64,000 nucleotides of DNA from assembly GCA_015227615.1 (NCBI GenBank), contig JAALGZ010000027.1:434001-498000 (forward strand), given 5' to 3'. The position numbers and the translations under genes are program-made. The notes under the pieces are model-generated. The model made no database searches. It had not been told where the DNA came from and saw nothing but the letters and a program-made list of their open reading frames with translations. Positions 10,400-22,893 of this stretch are shown here, piece after piece. The stretch comes from Labyrinthula sp. Ha (lineage: Eukaryota > Sar > Bigyra > Labyrinthulida > Labyrinthulaceae). Positions within the stretch are counted from its first letter, which is position 1. The number at the start of each line of letters is the position of its first letter.

Positions 10400-13300
10400 G
10401 CTGGCTCAGCTTCAAACAGTTTTCCAGGTGAGATGATTATACGCTTTAAGATCAACTTGCAAAGAACTCATTTTCTCTGTTTTGATTTGGAAAACTGTTG
10501 AAACCCATTTTCAAACTCTGCTATATAATCACCAGCAGAAATATCCCATTAACTATCTAAAAAGTATAATAGAAAAGCATATTGCGCTGGACCCACGCAA
10601 GTAAAGCTTTAACATTTTTTCTTAAATCAAGACAAATGCTTAAGTCTCCGAAATCTATGTTAAAACCAAGAGTGACATTGAAATAAACATTGAGGACCAA
10701 AACTCTAGACCAGCTTCTCGAACAACACAATAAAGCAGTTGATAGATATCAGGATAAAATCTTGTCAAAAATAAAGGATCTGACCAAGAATGGAATAGAA
10801 GTGTACAAAGAAGTAAAGTTTTGATGAAAAGGGAATCGGAAAAGATGTTTGAATACTATATAATCTTGTACAAGGGAAGTTCTAGCGGCATTGTTGCCGA
10901 CAAGGTTAATCGGCAGATGGTTAATCTCATACTGCAAGTTTAGATCGTGTATGGGATTGTTTATCCATGATGTTTTTGCTGCTTCTGTCTACTCTTGATT
11001 TCTTTCAGTCACTATGCATGTATTTGAGATAGAGGAAGTAAGATAAATGTGCCTGTAAGAACTTCCTCCTAGATGGAACTTTCATCACCATCATCAGCTA
11101 TATCTTCCGACTTCCAAAGGGCTCGGAAGTAAAAAAATCCCAAGTACAGAAAGACTGGGATTTGGGTTCAACGTTTCACCTTTCAACAGGTTGAAGGCAC
11201 TGTCTAAACAATTTTATAACTACAAAAAACCATTTTCAGTCTGTAGGGAACTATGATCCAAAGCAAAGAAAAGGAGTGAAGAGTTGAAGAAATCCTATGC
11301 TACCGCCATAGGTATAAGAGATGCTCTACGAAACAACCCAGATGGAGTTTCTTCGGATTCTAATTTTTCTTTTTCACTTAATTTATTGGAAATTCAGAAT
11401 TGAGCTGGGAAGCTGAAGTACATACGTAAACATGGCGAAAGAATGTCCTGCCTTAAATTAAAGTTAAGTACGATGTGGAGAAACATTACTTTTCCTTTGT
11501 TACTTTTTAGTGCCGCGGATATTCGTTACCAGTTAACCCTGATCCCAATCCTCCATCCCGATAGTATTGTACACTGATTCAACTTTGCAAATGTGTTTGT
11601 TCAATCAATTAGAAATCCAGGGCCAGAACATGCTGCTAGCCCTCCCGATCCACAGTATAGGCGACAAGAAAGCGCCATAACGTTCCAACTGTAGCTCCTA
11701 TGTCTTTATTACGCAACTTAAGAGAGCATAAGACAATTTGTATTTTTGATATGTGGCCTCTGTACTTTATTTCTTTTTGCATGGGCTTTGCTCTTTAATT
11801 TTTGCCTTCGTTTCATGTATATTTCAGGCCTTTTTTAAGAACAATTGGATGATAAATAACTGAAAGGAGCTCATGCAACATATTTATGTCTCTACACTTG
11901 AATTAACTAGACCTCAAATAAGTTTCCCTAATAACCGTCTTATTGAAACTACGCTGTCGCGTTAGCTGATTCTTGCACTTTCTGTAGAGAAAATCTTTCT
12001 TGTAAATTTCATAATAGTTTTCAAGATTCTATCAATAAATATATCCTGAAGGCTGCATTTATCCCTTTAGAGTTTCCTGTATCTTGTTATTTTCTTCCCT
12101 TCCATGTATATGAACATTATTGAATTGTTGAGTGTTTTTTTTTTTGCTTTAAGATCCCAGGTCATTATGTGTTTTCTTAGAGCTTACAGTTTTTTTTAGA
12201 AATTGGACCATTTAATGAAACAGCTGGAAGTTAATACACCGGGGCACAAGAATGATAGTCACTGTTCCAGGTATTACTGCTGATATTTCTTAAGTATTGT
12301 TGCATGATGTACAAGCTTTCCATTAACCTTATTGATGAAACTGTAGAAGCAATGTTGCAAACAGAGTTCTGATGACTGAATTTTTTTGTCAATTATTTTA
12401 GCTATATTTTTGACTACACAGGCAAAAAAATAACAAAGTTTTGTATTTACACAACCAATATGCGCAACAACCCCGGAATGCGTGTATGTTTAATTAGTAA
12501 CGTTCCAGATAACTTGGGTTATTTAACTAACTTCGTATAACATATATAGTATTTGAATTATTGTCAACAGTATGGTTACTTGTGTAAGTTAATTGAAGAC
12601 CTATAGAATAATTGTAAGTAGAATAAATATCACATATGTATTTTGGGCGATCAGAAATAGAGTTAATAGATAATAACAACATCTTGAAAACTTCATAGAT
12701 TTTCGTCTAAGACACAGTTTTCGATAAGTGCAGAAACCCCTGAGTGTTAACAACGCCTTGTGAGTTTATTGCATTGATACTTAGCATAGTATCGGAGTTT
12801 GTGGCTTGAAGAGAGCCCTTACAAAGTCTGTGGATAGATCCCTTAGCAATAAGAGCGATCTAGTTGTATCCAATAGTTACTTCGGATATAGAGAGACGTA
12901 GAACGCAGTCGTTCTACTGTGGAAGCACGTTCTCATACGTCTGAACGCTCGAGGGTTTTCCGAGTGTACAAAAATGGCACATATGCTGTATCATTCTAAC
13001 AAGAATTTACTATTGCACACACGATAGAGATTACCTTTATTCAAAACTGTTACTGTAACCGTTGCTTTATCATTACAAGGATTAGCCAAACCTCTACTAA
13101 GAAAATTCTACATTACCTGCTACGAGGAATGCCCATGTGGCGTTAGGTGTTGAGACACATGGTACTCTTTTTGGAATGACTTTTGTGATGCCGCGACAAA
13201 CAGTGTTTTTTTAGAAGCCTCGCTAACACGTTGACATTGATCTCTATTACACATGAGAACAACAGATTTAAAAAGCTCAATCACATGAGTTTCCTTCCAG

Positions 13301-14836
13301 TGCGAGATGAATCTGCGAACTCCATTAATTTCCACTACAGCCTGTTGGGCAAGGTTGATGAAACTAACATGGCGGAGCGTAGGAAAAAGTGTTTACGGAA
13401 GAGTACTCAGTTATGGGGGTTGGTCATTGGATGTAGTTGCTAATGAACTTGTATAACTAGTTCATATTAGTGGTTTTCCGGCATGCCAGACTGCAACAAC
13501 AAAAACAGCAAGGTAACAATAGTGGGCACTCTAATTGCGTCTACCGGTTTACACTGGATAGCTATGGCATGTACGTACACATAGTTGCCAATGGATTACC
13601 TCAACAAAACAGAGCACGAAACCAGTTTATGGAAAGAATAATGCACTTCATAAGGTAACAATTTCTATGTTCCCCCTCCAAGTATCACTTGGCTGGAACT
13701 GAACCGAATGAGGCGAATGATACTCTGAATGCTTAAAAAATGAATTATTTGGTGATAAATTATGTTGAACGTGGTGTAGAGAGCAGTGGACAATTCACAG
13801 GGACTCTTCAGTATATTGGTGGTACATATCCACTAACATAGCTACTCGAAGCTCCTGTCAGAATGCTAAGAATCTGTATAAAAACCTCGCAGCAAAAGTT
13901 GAAAGAGATACGGAGCATAACTTACTATTCATTTTAAGTTTCCATTATTATGACTGAAGTATAGTCAATGCAGGAAAAGTATGAAACTGGCAAAGAAGAA
14001 CTAAGCAGTATGAAATAGATGGTAAGCCTATTGTGGTCCATAGCCATTTATCTGCGTTTTAACATTAAGGAAGTACACCATTTTTTTTCACTGCTTCTTG
14101 AGTTTTCTGTAGCTCAAAGAATTGTTTTCGGCCAAGCACAGCTTGATGATGAAAATTACAGTTCAGTTCCAAAGCAACTAGGGTTGCTGATAGCGCAGAA
14201 TACATTCGCACAGCATGGGTCGTACCCAACGAACAATTCGTTAGAACATATGGCAAAGGGGGCTACACCTACTCGAAATTTCATCCTGCGATATCAAAAC
14301 TTAATTAATGATTAAGTCATAGAGCAGAATGATCTTCTTGTAATCTTAGTTTCCTAAGCTTTTAGACTCACTTACAAAGAACATGAGACTCAAAACTCTT
14401 TATACTTCAATCTTAGAGTTCAGAACTCAGGAGTAAAATAGTACAAATCATCAAGTTGAGGCTGCTTCTTGAATAAAACTGCAGTCTAACCTCTGAAGAA
14501 TTGATGTACTCCCTTTAACTTTTTCCTTTAACAAATGTTAGAGCAATGAAGTTGTATTTTCTAATGAAGTAGAATGACTTATCGAATATATCTGAAGCCA
14601 CTCTATTATATTCAAGACATCTTCACTTTACTCAACAAACAACTGGTAATGCACTATTATATACCAATATTACACTGATTTTTTTTACAATATATTAAAA
14701 TATTCGATCGAATCTCTACAATAAACTCAGCAGCAACATCTCTTTAACGTTTAAAATCCGAAAGCAAAGTTCAAAAGTAAACATCAACAAAAACTTAATT
14801 CAAGGTGTGAGAAGCGTTACTCACATATAGACAAAA
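10400..14836. other. Gene-poor interval with scattered short open frames
   Basis: About 4.4 kb without a gene I can support. Short open frames lie at 13120-13335 (minus), 13231-13443, 13470-13658 and 14019-14315 (plus). They match nothing I recognise and overlap each other on both strands. Base composition between about 12.75 and 13.65 kb is visibly less AT-rich than the surroundings, which suggests a decayed gene or transposon. A perfect hairpin lies at 12898-12917. Confidence 0.4.
12898..12917. repeat. Perfect 8-bp hairpin with CAGT loop
   Basis: GTAGAACG and CGTTCTAC flank a CAGT loop. A second weak stem (CTCG...CGAG) follows about 30 bases later. The hairpin sits in a GC-richer island with no open frame. 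It could be part of an RNA or a transposon end; nothing else supports either. Confidence 0.45.
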
Positions 14837-16942
14837 ATGGAAGATACCCTAGAACTTATTGCTGAACTAAGTTATGGAACGTGTCTTTCTCGATCAACAA
14901 CTCGAAGAAAATCTGACATTGAGCTGCAGCAGTTCGACTTGGGCGAACAGGCCTGTTCTTTGGAAAACGGACTTAAACATGTGGAAATTACACACGCTTC
15001 GCTACAAGGTCTTCTTATTTATCTGATATTTGGAGAAGAAAAGATTTCTTGTTTGAAAAATATCAAAATTGACTACATAAAAGCATTTTCACTCTTCTCC
15101 AATGAAATTTTTTCTTTCGATCAACTTTTGTTGATACTTCAACGGCTAATTAAGAAAAATATGTCGGTTGAGGAAAAATACTCTATAAATATAAAGAAAG
15201 AAGGGGGAAAAGAAGTATTAAGAGTTTATAGAGTGTGTCAAATGTTTGGTTCTAAGAAATCAAATAGAGCGAATTCGTATGTATACAAAGAAAATTTCTC
15301 AAAGAAAAGACCTCGAGCCAATACATATCCCTCATCGGGGTTTAATTCTAATATCAACGCCATTGTTTTGAAAGACTCAAAGAAAAGCGGCATAATGGCA
15401 AAGGTCTTCGGTACCGGAATTAATTCTGCTGATTTAGGAGAAAGGAAGAGTGCAGTTGTGAATTTCTTGGAAGCTTGGTTAACCTCGTTGTTGGAATTTG
15501 TGCGGTTCAACACCTGTTATGATGAAGAGTTTACATCTACTGATTGGGATCGAAAGAAACTTCTGCAGGTGTTGATAAGTCGGGAATCTTTTAACAACCT
15601 GAAAGATTTTATAAAACTCTCTTTGACTGCTTCTGATGAGCTCCTGGCTTTGCTTCATAGATTGGAATCAATCTTTAAAGCCACTTCATTACGTTCAACC
15701 ACATACTTTGTTACTGAAGAACCCTCAACTGAGAATTTAACACACGAAATAAGGAAGAAATTATCTATTCATCCGACAAATGCTTTTTCATCAATACGTA
15801 ACTTTTCCAAAGTTTTACGACAACATGGAAGTAAGTCGAACTCAAAACGATTCAAGCCTGAGGATGCCTTTAAATCCTCCCCAGATCTCAAAGAATTAAG
15901 TGAGAGTTTAACTGGATCACCTCCGGACTTTACAGAGAATAGGGAAATTTCTCCCAGCTCTCTGCCTAGTTCCTATGGCTCTCAGCAACAGAATCATAAA
16001 TTAAGTTTCTTGTCAAAACATGTTCGTTTGAAGCGGAGAATAGGTAAACTAAAGTATGAATCACCAGTTTGCGTTGCTCATTTTTTGACCCTGGATGTTC
16101 ACAGATTACTTCAAAAAGTTAGGTTTGTTGAGCTGAGAAATGATTCAGTCAGAGAAACATCAAATTCTTACAAATTAGTTCAAAAGAAGTTTAATTTTGT
16201 GAGTTGGTGGGCAATTCATTATATCCTTCAGGGTGATGTTAAAATGGAGGAACCTTATTTAATTTCAAACGGTGCTAGTTTAGATTCTCAATGGAAGCGA
16301 ATCTGGTCAAATTCGTTTCGAGTTTCTTTGGATTCCCAAGGCGAGTTTGATAGGAAAGTTCAAGCGAGAGTTTATCGCTTGTGTTATATGTTAGAACTAG
16401 CCCATCAGTTGCGAAAAGTGGGCAACTTTCACTATTTCTTTGCGGTTATGGGGGCACTAAATCAGCCTCTTCTGGATTGGTTGTGGGAATTTGTAAAAGA
16501 GAAAGATCATACTACGTTTTGCTATTTAAATCGGGCTGTGAAACCAGATAATAATTACCTGGTGCATAAAGCAGATTTATCTAAGTTTAAGAGGAGAGCC
16601 CATGTTCCATATTTAGGGCATACTATGCGGTACTTGATTCCTTTGGAAGACGACGTACCGGCGAAAGGGGAGATAGAAGGTCAAGAGCTAGTAAATGTTC
16701 TGAGACTATCTAGAAGATACTCGCATATAAAGAGTTTCCTAGAAGGTGGGATGACTAATTTTGAAGCATCAAACTGCTTTAACAGAGGGCTGCTAGAAAA
16801 GAATGCTCTTGGTCTTGTAAGGAGATTGCATGACTTTGATTACATTCCGACATTAGAAGTTCTTGTCGAGTATAGTAGAAAAGAAAAGGAAGTGATATCA
16901 AATAGTTTTATTAATAAGCTTGAAGGTGGTGGGTTCCTTTGA
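14837..16942 (+). CDS. Ras guanine nucleotide exchange factor (RasGEF_N plus CDC25 domain)
   Basis: Single open frame, 701 aa, starting at ATG 14837. An N-terminal RasGEF_N module (about residues 45-115) contains THASLQGLLIYLIFGEE, the helical segment that stabilises the exchange domain. A serine-rich, basic linker with no recognised fold follows. The CDC25 catalytic domain runs from about 408 to 675. It begins at VAHFLTLDVHRLLQKV and includes FNFVSWWAIHYIL, the YMLELAHQLRKVGNFHYFFAV segment and the helical-hairpin region. This domain opens the nucleotide site of a Ras-family GTPase so that GDP is replaced by GTP. The absence of PH, DH or SH3 modules is more like fungal and amoebozoan RasGEFs than animal SOS. 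The partner GTPase is not in the window. The gene is convergent with the DDX18-like helicase, 194 bases apart. Confidence 0.93.
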   Translation: MEDTLELIAELSYGTCLSRSTTRRKSDIELQQFDLGEQACSLENGLKHVEITHASLQGLLIYLIFGEEKISCLKNIKIDYIKAFSLFSNEIFSFDQLLLILQRLIKKNMSVEEKYSINIKKEGGKEVLRVYRVCQMFGSKKSNRANSYVYKENFSKKRPRANTYPSSGFNSNINAIVLKDSKKSGIMAKVFGTGINSADLGERKSAVVNFLEAWLTSLLEFVRFNTCYDEEFTSTDWDRKKLLQVLISRESFNNLKDFIKLSLTASDELLALLHRLESIFKATSLRSTTYFVTEEPSTENLTHEIRKKLSIHPTNAFSSIRNFSKVLRQHGSKSNSKRFKPEDAFKSSPDLKELSESLTGSPPDFTENREISPSSLPSSYGSQQQNHKLSFLSKHVRLKRRIGKLKYESPVCVAHFLTLDVHRLLQKVRFVELRNDSVRETSNSYKLVQKKFNFVSWWAIHYILQGDVKMEEPYLISNGASLDSQWKRIWSNSFRVSLDSQGEFDRKVQARVYRLCYMLELAHQLRKVGNFHYFFAVMGALNQPLLDWLWEFVKEKDHTTFCYLNRAVKPDNNYLVHKADLSKFKRRAHVPYLGHTMRYLIPLEDDVPAKGEIEGQELVNVLRLSRRYSHIKSFLEGGMTNFEASNCFNRGLLEKNALGLVRRLHDFDYIPTLEVLVEYSRKEKEVISNSFINKLEGGGFL

Positions 16943-17136
16943 GTGAGTGCCAGTTTAGTTCGTAGTTCCAAATATGTTTGTGTTTTTGAATATTGTTGCA
17001 TATACCCAAGTCTTACATTGTATAAATCTAACCTTAAGTCAAAGGGTTCTCAAAATTAACTTGTTTTCCTTTCTAGTAGTTGCTTTTCTTTTAGTCTAGA
17101 ATATAAAGAAAACTGATTACCATGTTAAACTAAAAT

Positions 17137-18780
17137 CTAATGATACACAAACTGTCTTTTATCAGGTCCATTCCTATTTCTCTGTTCAGCCCACTGTTTT
17201 CCATCCACAATTTTCTTTTTCTTTCTCTTTCCTTTATCACTCAAGTTCAAGTTCACATTCGGTGGAATATCAAACCCAAAAGATTTAGAAACAAGTTTCA
17301 AGTCAACTTTGTATACATCAAATATATCCTTCCTTGCATGTGACGCATAGCTTAATAAATATGCTCTATACGCATCTTTCGCACTTCGATGAAGATAATA
17401 ATTAGTTCTTACTAGCTTCTCAAGCTGTCCTTGCACATCTTTCACCTTAGACTTTGGAAACTCATATTCTTTGACATCAACTTTAGATTGGTTCAAATAA
17501 CTAATGAAACCTAATTCAGTTGGTGTAAGAAAAAGCAAAGCAGATCCCTTACCAGATGACCCTCTAGCTGCTCTTCCTACTCGATGAATATATTCTTTGG
17601 GATCATCTGGAGGATCATACTGAACAATCCAATCAACATTTGGAATATCTAATCCTCGAGCAGCTACATCTGTGCATAATAAAATCCCTTTTTCAGCTTT
17701 ACAAAACTCAAAGAATGTTGAGCTTCTTTTATTTTGTTTTTGTTTTCCATGAATTTCACTTACGGGCAAGTCAATAAAATTCAGTAGCTCAGAATGAAAT
17801 TTAACACTCGCACATGATGAAAAAAATACCATCGCTTTTTTCTTTCTCACTCTTCTTAAAAAAGAGTATAAAAGAAGAAAACGTTTATCACCTGGACAAC
17901 ATACGTATCCTTGAGAAAGTGTTTCTGGAGTAGCTTGTACTTTACTTCGAACATCCACAAAAACAGGTTTTGTCTTTATAGACAGTCTTGCTAATTGTTC
18001 TACTCGTTCAGATTGTGTTGCAGAGAATAACACAGTTTGTCTTGACGTGGGCAAAATCTTCAAAATTTGGTTTAAATCTTCTTCAAAACCAATTTCCAGT
18101 AGTCTATCTGCTTCATCGATGATAAGCATTAACAGATTTCTGTATACAAAATCAGCATGTCGCAAATGATCCAAAAGTCTTCCCGGAGTACAAACAAGAA
18201 AATTCATTCCAGTGAGTAATTTCTGCGCCTCTGTTTTTCTATTGTTTCCTCCAATGCACAAACAAGCAGTTTGTTGAAAAGATTCCAATAATGTTTGAAG
18301 AACTTCAAATATTTGAATTGCCAGCTCTCGGGTTGGTGTGATTGTAATGATTCCAGTTCCATTTTTTGCTTTGAACCCTGTTTTGTAAAGAAGATCAATT
18401 GCCGGTACAAGAAATGCAAGGGTCTTCCCAGAACCAGTTTGGGCTGCTCCTAGTAGATCTTTTCCAGCTAGCAGATGTGGGATGGATTGAGCTTGGATTG
18501 GAGTCATAGACTCAAAATTATTGTTTTCTAGTGACGTAAGCAGTTTTTCATTTATTTTCAATGAGTTGAACTTTGCGTTGGAGAAGAAACTTGTTGTTTC
18601 TGTTGAGTTCTCTGGTTTTGAAGCGTGTTTGGGTTGTTCATTTGGTTCGAACGGTGGTTTGGTATTTAGAGGTGTTACTTCGGTTGATTTTGGGTCTTCT
18701 TTCGGTGGTTCTGGTGAAATCTGGGTTGTCTCCGTGTCTGGGTTCTGTGGTTTTTGTTTTCTCTTTCTTTTCCTCGCCAT
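17137..18780 (-). CDS. HAS1: DEAD-box RNA helicase, DDX18/Has1 family
   Basis: Single open frame, 547 aa, ATG at 18780. A lysine- and proline-rich N-terminus precedes the helicase core: Q motif FESMTPIQAQS (about 89-99), AQTGSGKT (113-120), PTRELA (149-154), TPGR (198-201), DEAD (222-225), SAT (253-255), ARGLD (374-378) and HRVGRAAR (399-406). The C-terminal segment with YLLSYASHARKDIFDV and KSFGFDIPPNV is diagnostic of the DDX18/Has1 branch. Family members act in the nucleolus on pre-60S and pre-40S particles and release snoRNAs during rRNA processing. All catalytic motifs look intact, and length is typical (505 aa in yeast, about 670 in human). No intron was needed to read it. Confidence 0.96.
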   Translation of the reverse strand: MARKRKRKQKPQNPDTETTQISPEPPKEDPKSTEVTPLNTKPPFEPNEQPKHASKPENSTETTSFFSNAKFNSLKINEKLLTSLENNNFESMTPIQAQSIPHLLAGKDLLGAAQTGSGKTLAFLVPAIDLLYKTGFKAKNGTGIITITPTRELAIQIFEVLQTLLESFQQTACLCIGGNNRKTEAQKLLTGMNFLVCTPGRLLDHLRHADFVYRNLLMLIIDEADRLLEIGFEEDLNQILKILPTSRQTVLFSATQSERVEQLARLSIKTKPVFVDVRSKVQATPETLSQGYVCCPGDKRFLLLYSFLRRVRKKKAMVFFSSCASVKFHSELLNFIDLPVSEIHGKQKQNKRSSTFFEFCKAEKGILLCTDVAARGLDIPNVDWIVQYDPPDDPKEYIHRVGRAARGSSGKGSALLFLTPTELGFISYLNQSKVDVKEYEFPKSKVKDVQGQLEKLVRTNYYLHRSAKDAYRAYLLSYASHARKDIFDVYKVDLKLVSKSFGFDIPPNVNLNLSDKGKRKKKKIVDGKQWAEQRNRNGPDKRQFVYH

Positions 18781-21685
18781 TTGTCTCTAGTCATTGATTG
18801 CTACTAATTTTGGGGAATTCCCAGTTTGTTACATACTTGACTCTTGTATTCTCTATAAAGTAATAATATAATAGAACCAAACAATTCACAAAACGAAATT
18901 ATACAGAATTGATAGAAAGTAAAGCAGGGAAAAATTAGTTATATTTTCGAAATTTATAGTTTATATAAATGTTATTTTCCACGATATCAACCAGAACACA
19001 TGGAATGAGAACCTCTAACTCCCGTAACAATGGGAGAGATTGGATAAACATATCTAAGATTAATGTTACTATTTTGGGCTGTACTATGAGAATTATTTAT
19101 TATTTTCTTAAATAGTTACTTAGTATAAGTTTTATTTTATTAGGAGAAAACAATTAGATTTGAAGTTGCCCAAAGTATATCATAAAGTGAAGCTTCGCCC
19201 AAAATCAAAGACGTGGATCTTGAATGAAATACCCACTAATGCATTTTATTAAACTAAATATTAAATTTTCGGATATTTAATGTAACTAGCTCATGCTTTC
19301 TTGGCATAGGAGCTTTCGGCTTTGTATCTACTCCAAAACTATTCTTCGCCTGCAATAGTCCAAAGAATGTTATCTCTTCAGCAGATAGCACCTTCAGTGA
19401 TGATTCTCTACGATCCTATAATTAAAGAACATGGGTTAATCTACCCATCGTGAGTATTGAAGTTCCTTAAACTAACTATTCCTTGTCATTTCAGTTTGTG
19501 CGCGACTGACTCAAGTAGTTTGCTTTCAAAATTTAGGGATCGGGGCTTCTTATGCAATATACTTTGGTCAAATCGAATTTGAAATAGGTTAACTTACAGC
19601 ACATAGAAAAAAATTGTAAAAAAAAAGCGAGGAACTCTTGTTTCAATATCAGCTAGTTTTTTGTTGTTTCGGAGGATAAACCAAAGAACTTGCCTGTGTA
19701 GTTCGTGCAGTGGAGGTAGTCGTAATAATGCTCTTTTAGGAAGGAATTTATGCGAAATATTCAGTTGGAAAAATATTGAATTCAAATTTAAATTTCTTTT
19801 AGCTGGAAATGAGTATGCTAAAAGCCTATACTGTCCACGATCTTAAATACGATAGGCTTACTGAGTAGCTTATCTAAACTCCTCAAATTCTTGAAAAAGA
19901 TGGATCTCTGCTACTAGACTCAAGGGAATCCTCGCGGCTATATGCCCAAGTAGCAAAATTAAACACTCTGAACTTTTAATTTTCCTCAGTAACAATACAG
20001 AACTAAGACGGTGTAAATGAGAATTTCAGAATCAAGATGTAGAATACACGAAAAGATGAGGAAGAAGCTCGAATGGTAAAAACACACCAAGATAGAATAG
20101 AAAGTCCTATAACAAAATCAATTTATATACTCAGGAAGCCAGTATAAGTAGAAACTAAGTACTTTTGCAAGGATTTATTAACACCTAACATTCAATCTCT
20201 AACCAGGAATATACTTTCTACTGATTTTTCAGCTGACCCTGTCATTGAACTCTTGCGACATATAGCTGAATTAAATAAATTGTTTAACTTTCTCTAATGG
20301 TTATTGCCGAAGATCCCTTAAACTAGTACAATTTAAGTTTTGAATGCACCAAATACCAATTTTAGTTTCATTATTTTCAAATATAAAAATGCTTTTAGAT
20401 CCTACTTTCTTACTAGGTCTGCTACTATAGTCAAGTATTCTAACTTGCTTAATTAAGTTTAACACAGTGTTCCTTTGCTGAAGATTCACTGTTCCAAGAA
20501 CTAAGAAGCAACAGAGATACGGATAATTTTCATCGATATGAACTTTACTTAGAGCTTCCACGGGAACCGGAATCATTAAAATAACCTCTAGAGTAAATCA
20601 AGTAAATCGACATAATATCATTCTCAGCAATAAAAAATTCTAGATTAGATAAGCTTGACAATGCTGAATAAGCCTTATTGGTGAATTTAATTTTGAATTG
20701 TATTTGTCTTTTGTTAGGTAGGAAGAAAAATTTGCAAAAAATGTGATTAAGAAGAAGAATGGGGAAAATATGAACAACAGATGTGAAACAGCGGAGAACT
20801 GCTCTAGATGCGATATTCTTTGCTACAGACAATGAAAAAAAACTGGAGCTTCAGGATCACGAATGAAGAGAAATTGTTAATGTTTAAGAACCGTAAGAAT
20901 AATTATTTTGGGTGATATTTGACGGGCCGTACCTTTGGATAAGAAGACATGAGAAGAAAAAAGCCATCGAAGATCTAAGAAATCTGTAGAATATAAGTTT
21001 CAGAATTTTTCCAGCGCATAATATGTAATGAGTTAAGCTGCAGAGTTAGGTAGAAGTTGTAGAGTTCATGTGCATGATATCGGACTATGTTTGTAGAGCG
21101 ACCCGCATCTTTCCAGTATTCTTGAAATATATGGTTTGTCTTCCTTCTATGTCTGTGAAAATGTTTTCAAAAGATAACCTTGCCTTATGTACTGCACTCT
21201 AACATGACGTATTTCCTTCTACATGCAAGAAAACTCATTCTGCTCCAATATGAAGGAATATATAGAGCGTTTTAGTTAATCTAAAGTTAATAAATGTAGA
21301 GATCAACAGTACTCTAAACCCACTCAGTAGCATTTCATCTACCTACAAAATAAAGAGGGCTTTTTACCTCTAGATGATAGTATCAGGTCATGGTGACCTA
21401 AAAAGCAATAATGGGTTCATTAGCAAGCTAAGCTCATACCATTGACAACTCAGGAGTCCTGATGTCTATTTCCCCTTGATTCTCAACCAGAGTAAAGTAC
21501 TCTTCAAAATTAAAGTCATAAATCGTTTAAGTAGGTCAAATTGCACCCCCTCAGGGGGTAAATGTGAAAGTTGTCACAAATTAATACACTTTCACCTAGG
21601 AAGCACAATGACCGGATGCACTTGAAATGCAAATGTACTTAAACAGGACAATGCTCAAAACCTTTTCTAATATCTAAACGTAAAA
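18781..21685. other. Gene-poor interval
   Basis: About 2.9 kb with no supported gene. Two overlapping minus-strand frames at 20301-20576 and 20545-20832 (91 and 95 codons) have mixed hydrophobic and charged composition. They might be exons of an unrecognised gene, but no family match or convincing splice junction was found. Several short plus-strand frames around 19.6-19.85 kb look random. Confidence 0.4.
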
Positions 21686-22893
21686 CTAACTAATTTCAAT
21701 GTTCTTTTCACTCTCTTTCTGTTTTCCTTCTTCCAAGTTAATCTTCTCAGCATGTTTTTCTACTTCATCCTCGTACTTTTTCTCTCCCCAGTAAGCTAAA
21801 ATTGACAATGAAAAATAAAAATTACCTGCTAAGAACGCATCGATGACGATTTGGACAAAATGTGATGAAATTATTGGAATTGTCACCAACCCAGCAGATC
21901 CAATTGTACTTAAATCGAGAACCTCAAGCACTGTAATTGAAACAGGAAGAGTTTTTTGAGAAGCAACAATTACAACTGTACGTAATTCCTTTTCATGCAT
22001 GCTCAACAAAAATTTACAACACACAAAATTAAAACAAAGATAAACTAAATGGACAATAATCCCAAGTGCAATTACAGCAAAAATTGATCCAGCATCAATC
22101 TGTTTCAAATCCTCTGCAGAAGCCGAAATTTGCATCCACACCATTACAGCAAGAAAAAAAGATGTACAAAGTTTGAGATGTAATTTAAAATCTGTTGCAA
22201 AATTTCTAACAGATTCAAATTTTCGTAAGCATTTACCAAATGTAAGAGGCACTAAAATTAGAAACAAAAGCTCTAGAATAATTGGTGCAGCATTAATTGA
22301 AACTGAATTTTCAGAAGTTGAACTTGAGCTTGTTCTAGAAACAAAAATATCTATACTTTGAACTACAAATAAAGGCATTGTTATAACAGCTAAGATGTTC
22401 GTAGTTACAGTAAGAAGAAGAGCAAGAGCAACATTCGCTTTCGCTTGGGCTGCAATTATCGGGCCTGATGATAAAGTTGTAGCTTGAGAGAAAAAAATGG
22501 CCAATCCAATACAGAACTCTTGTATTTTGAAGTTAATTAGCACGACAACAAAGCTGATTAGCGGGGTGATTAAGAGGATGGAGATGATTCCAAAGATGCC
22601 GGCCTGAGGCTTTGATAAAGCTTGCTTAATTTCTTCTGTTTTTAACTTGATTCCGGAGAATATGAAAATGATGCCTACTAGAAAATTGGCAATGCTATCA
22701 TAGACACAAGCATCAGAAGTTAAACAAAAGCCTTTCAGATCTTGTTTTTTTAGCTGTGTACCTGGATATGGAAAAGCGTACCCAATAAGTAAACCAATTA
22801 GTAAGAAAGCTGGTAAATGCCATCTAAATATAAACTTTAAAACTTAAGATACTTGATGCAAAAATTTTTTATGCTCTGTTTATCCTCAAACAT
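21686..22893 (-). CDS. SLC10A7: SLC10A7/BASS4-type bile acid:sodium symporter-like transporter
   Basis: CDS is complement(join(21686..22823,22853..22893)), 392 aa, with one 29-nt intron. Exon 1 encodes MFEDKQSIKNFCIK and exon 2 opens with WHLPAFLLIGLLIGY. The order of motifs follows the SLC10A7 / plant BASS4 branch of the bile acid:sodium symporter superfamily: FIFSGIKLKTEEI (start of the scaffold helices), then FCIGLAIFFSQATTLSSG, then AKANVALALLLTVTTNIL, then late helices with SQKTLPVSITVL. About ten hydrophobic segments are visible, ending in a charged cytoplasmic-type tail. SLC10A7 in animals affects Golgi and ER calcium and glycosylation; plant BASS4 sits in plastids. Which membrane applies here cannot be read from the sequence. 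The first ATG after an in-frame stop was chosen as the start. Confidence 0.9.
22824..22852 (-). other. Intron, 29 nt, in SLC10A7-like gene
   Basis: On the minus strand it begins GTATCTT and ends ATATTTAG. Splicing adds a 41-nt first exon with an ATG and puts the conserved Trp at the start of the first helix. Confidence 0.83.

Noticed and set aside
13120-14315. Short frames as exons of a host gene
   Set aside because: Frames on both strands overlap, no family is recognised, and no chain of ~30-nt introns joins them convincingly.
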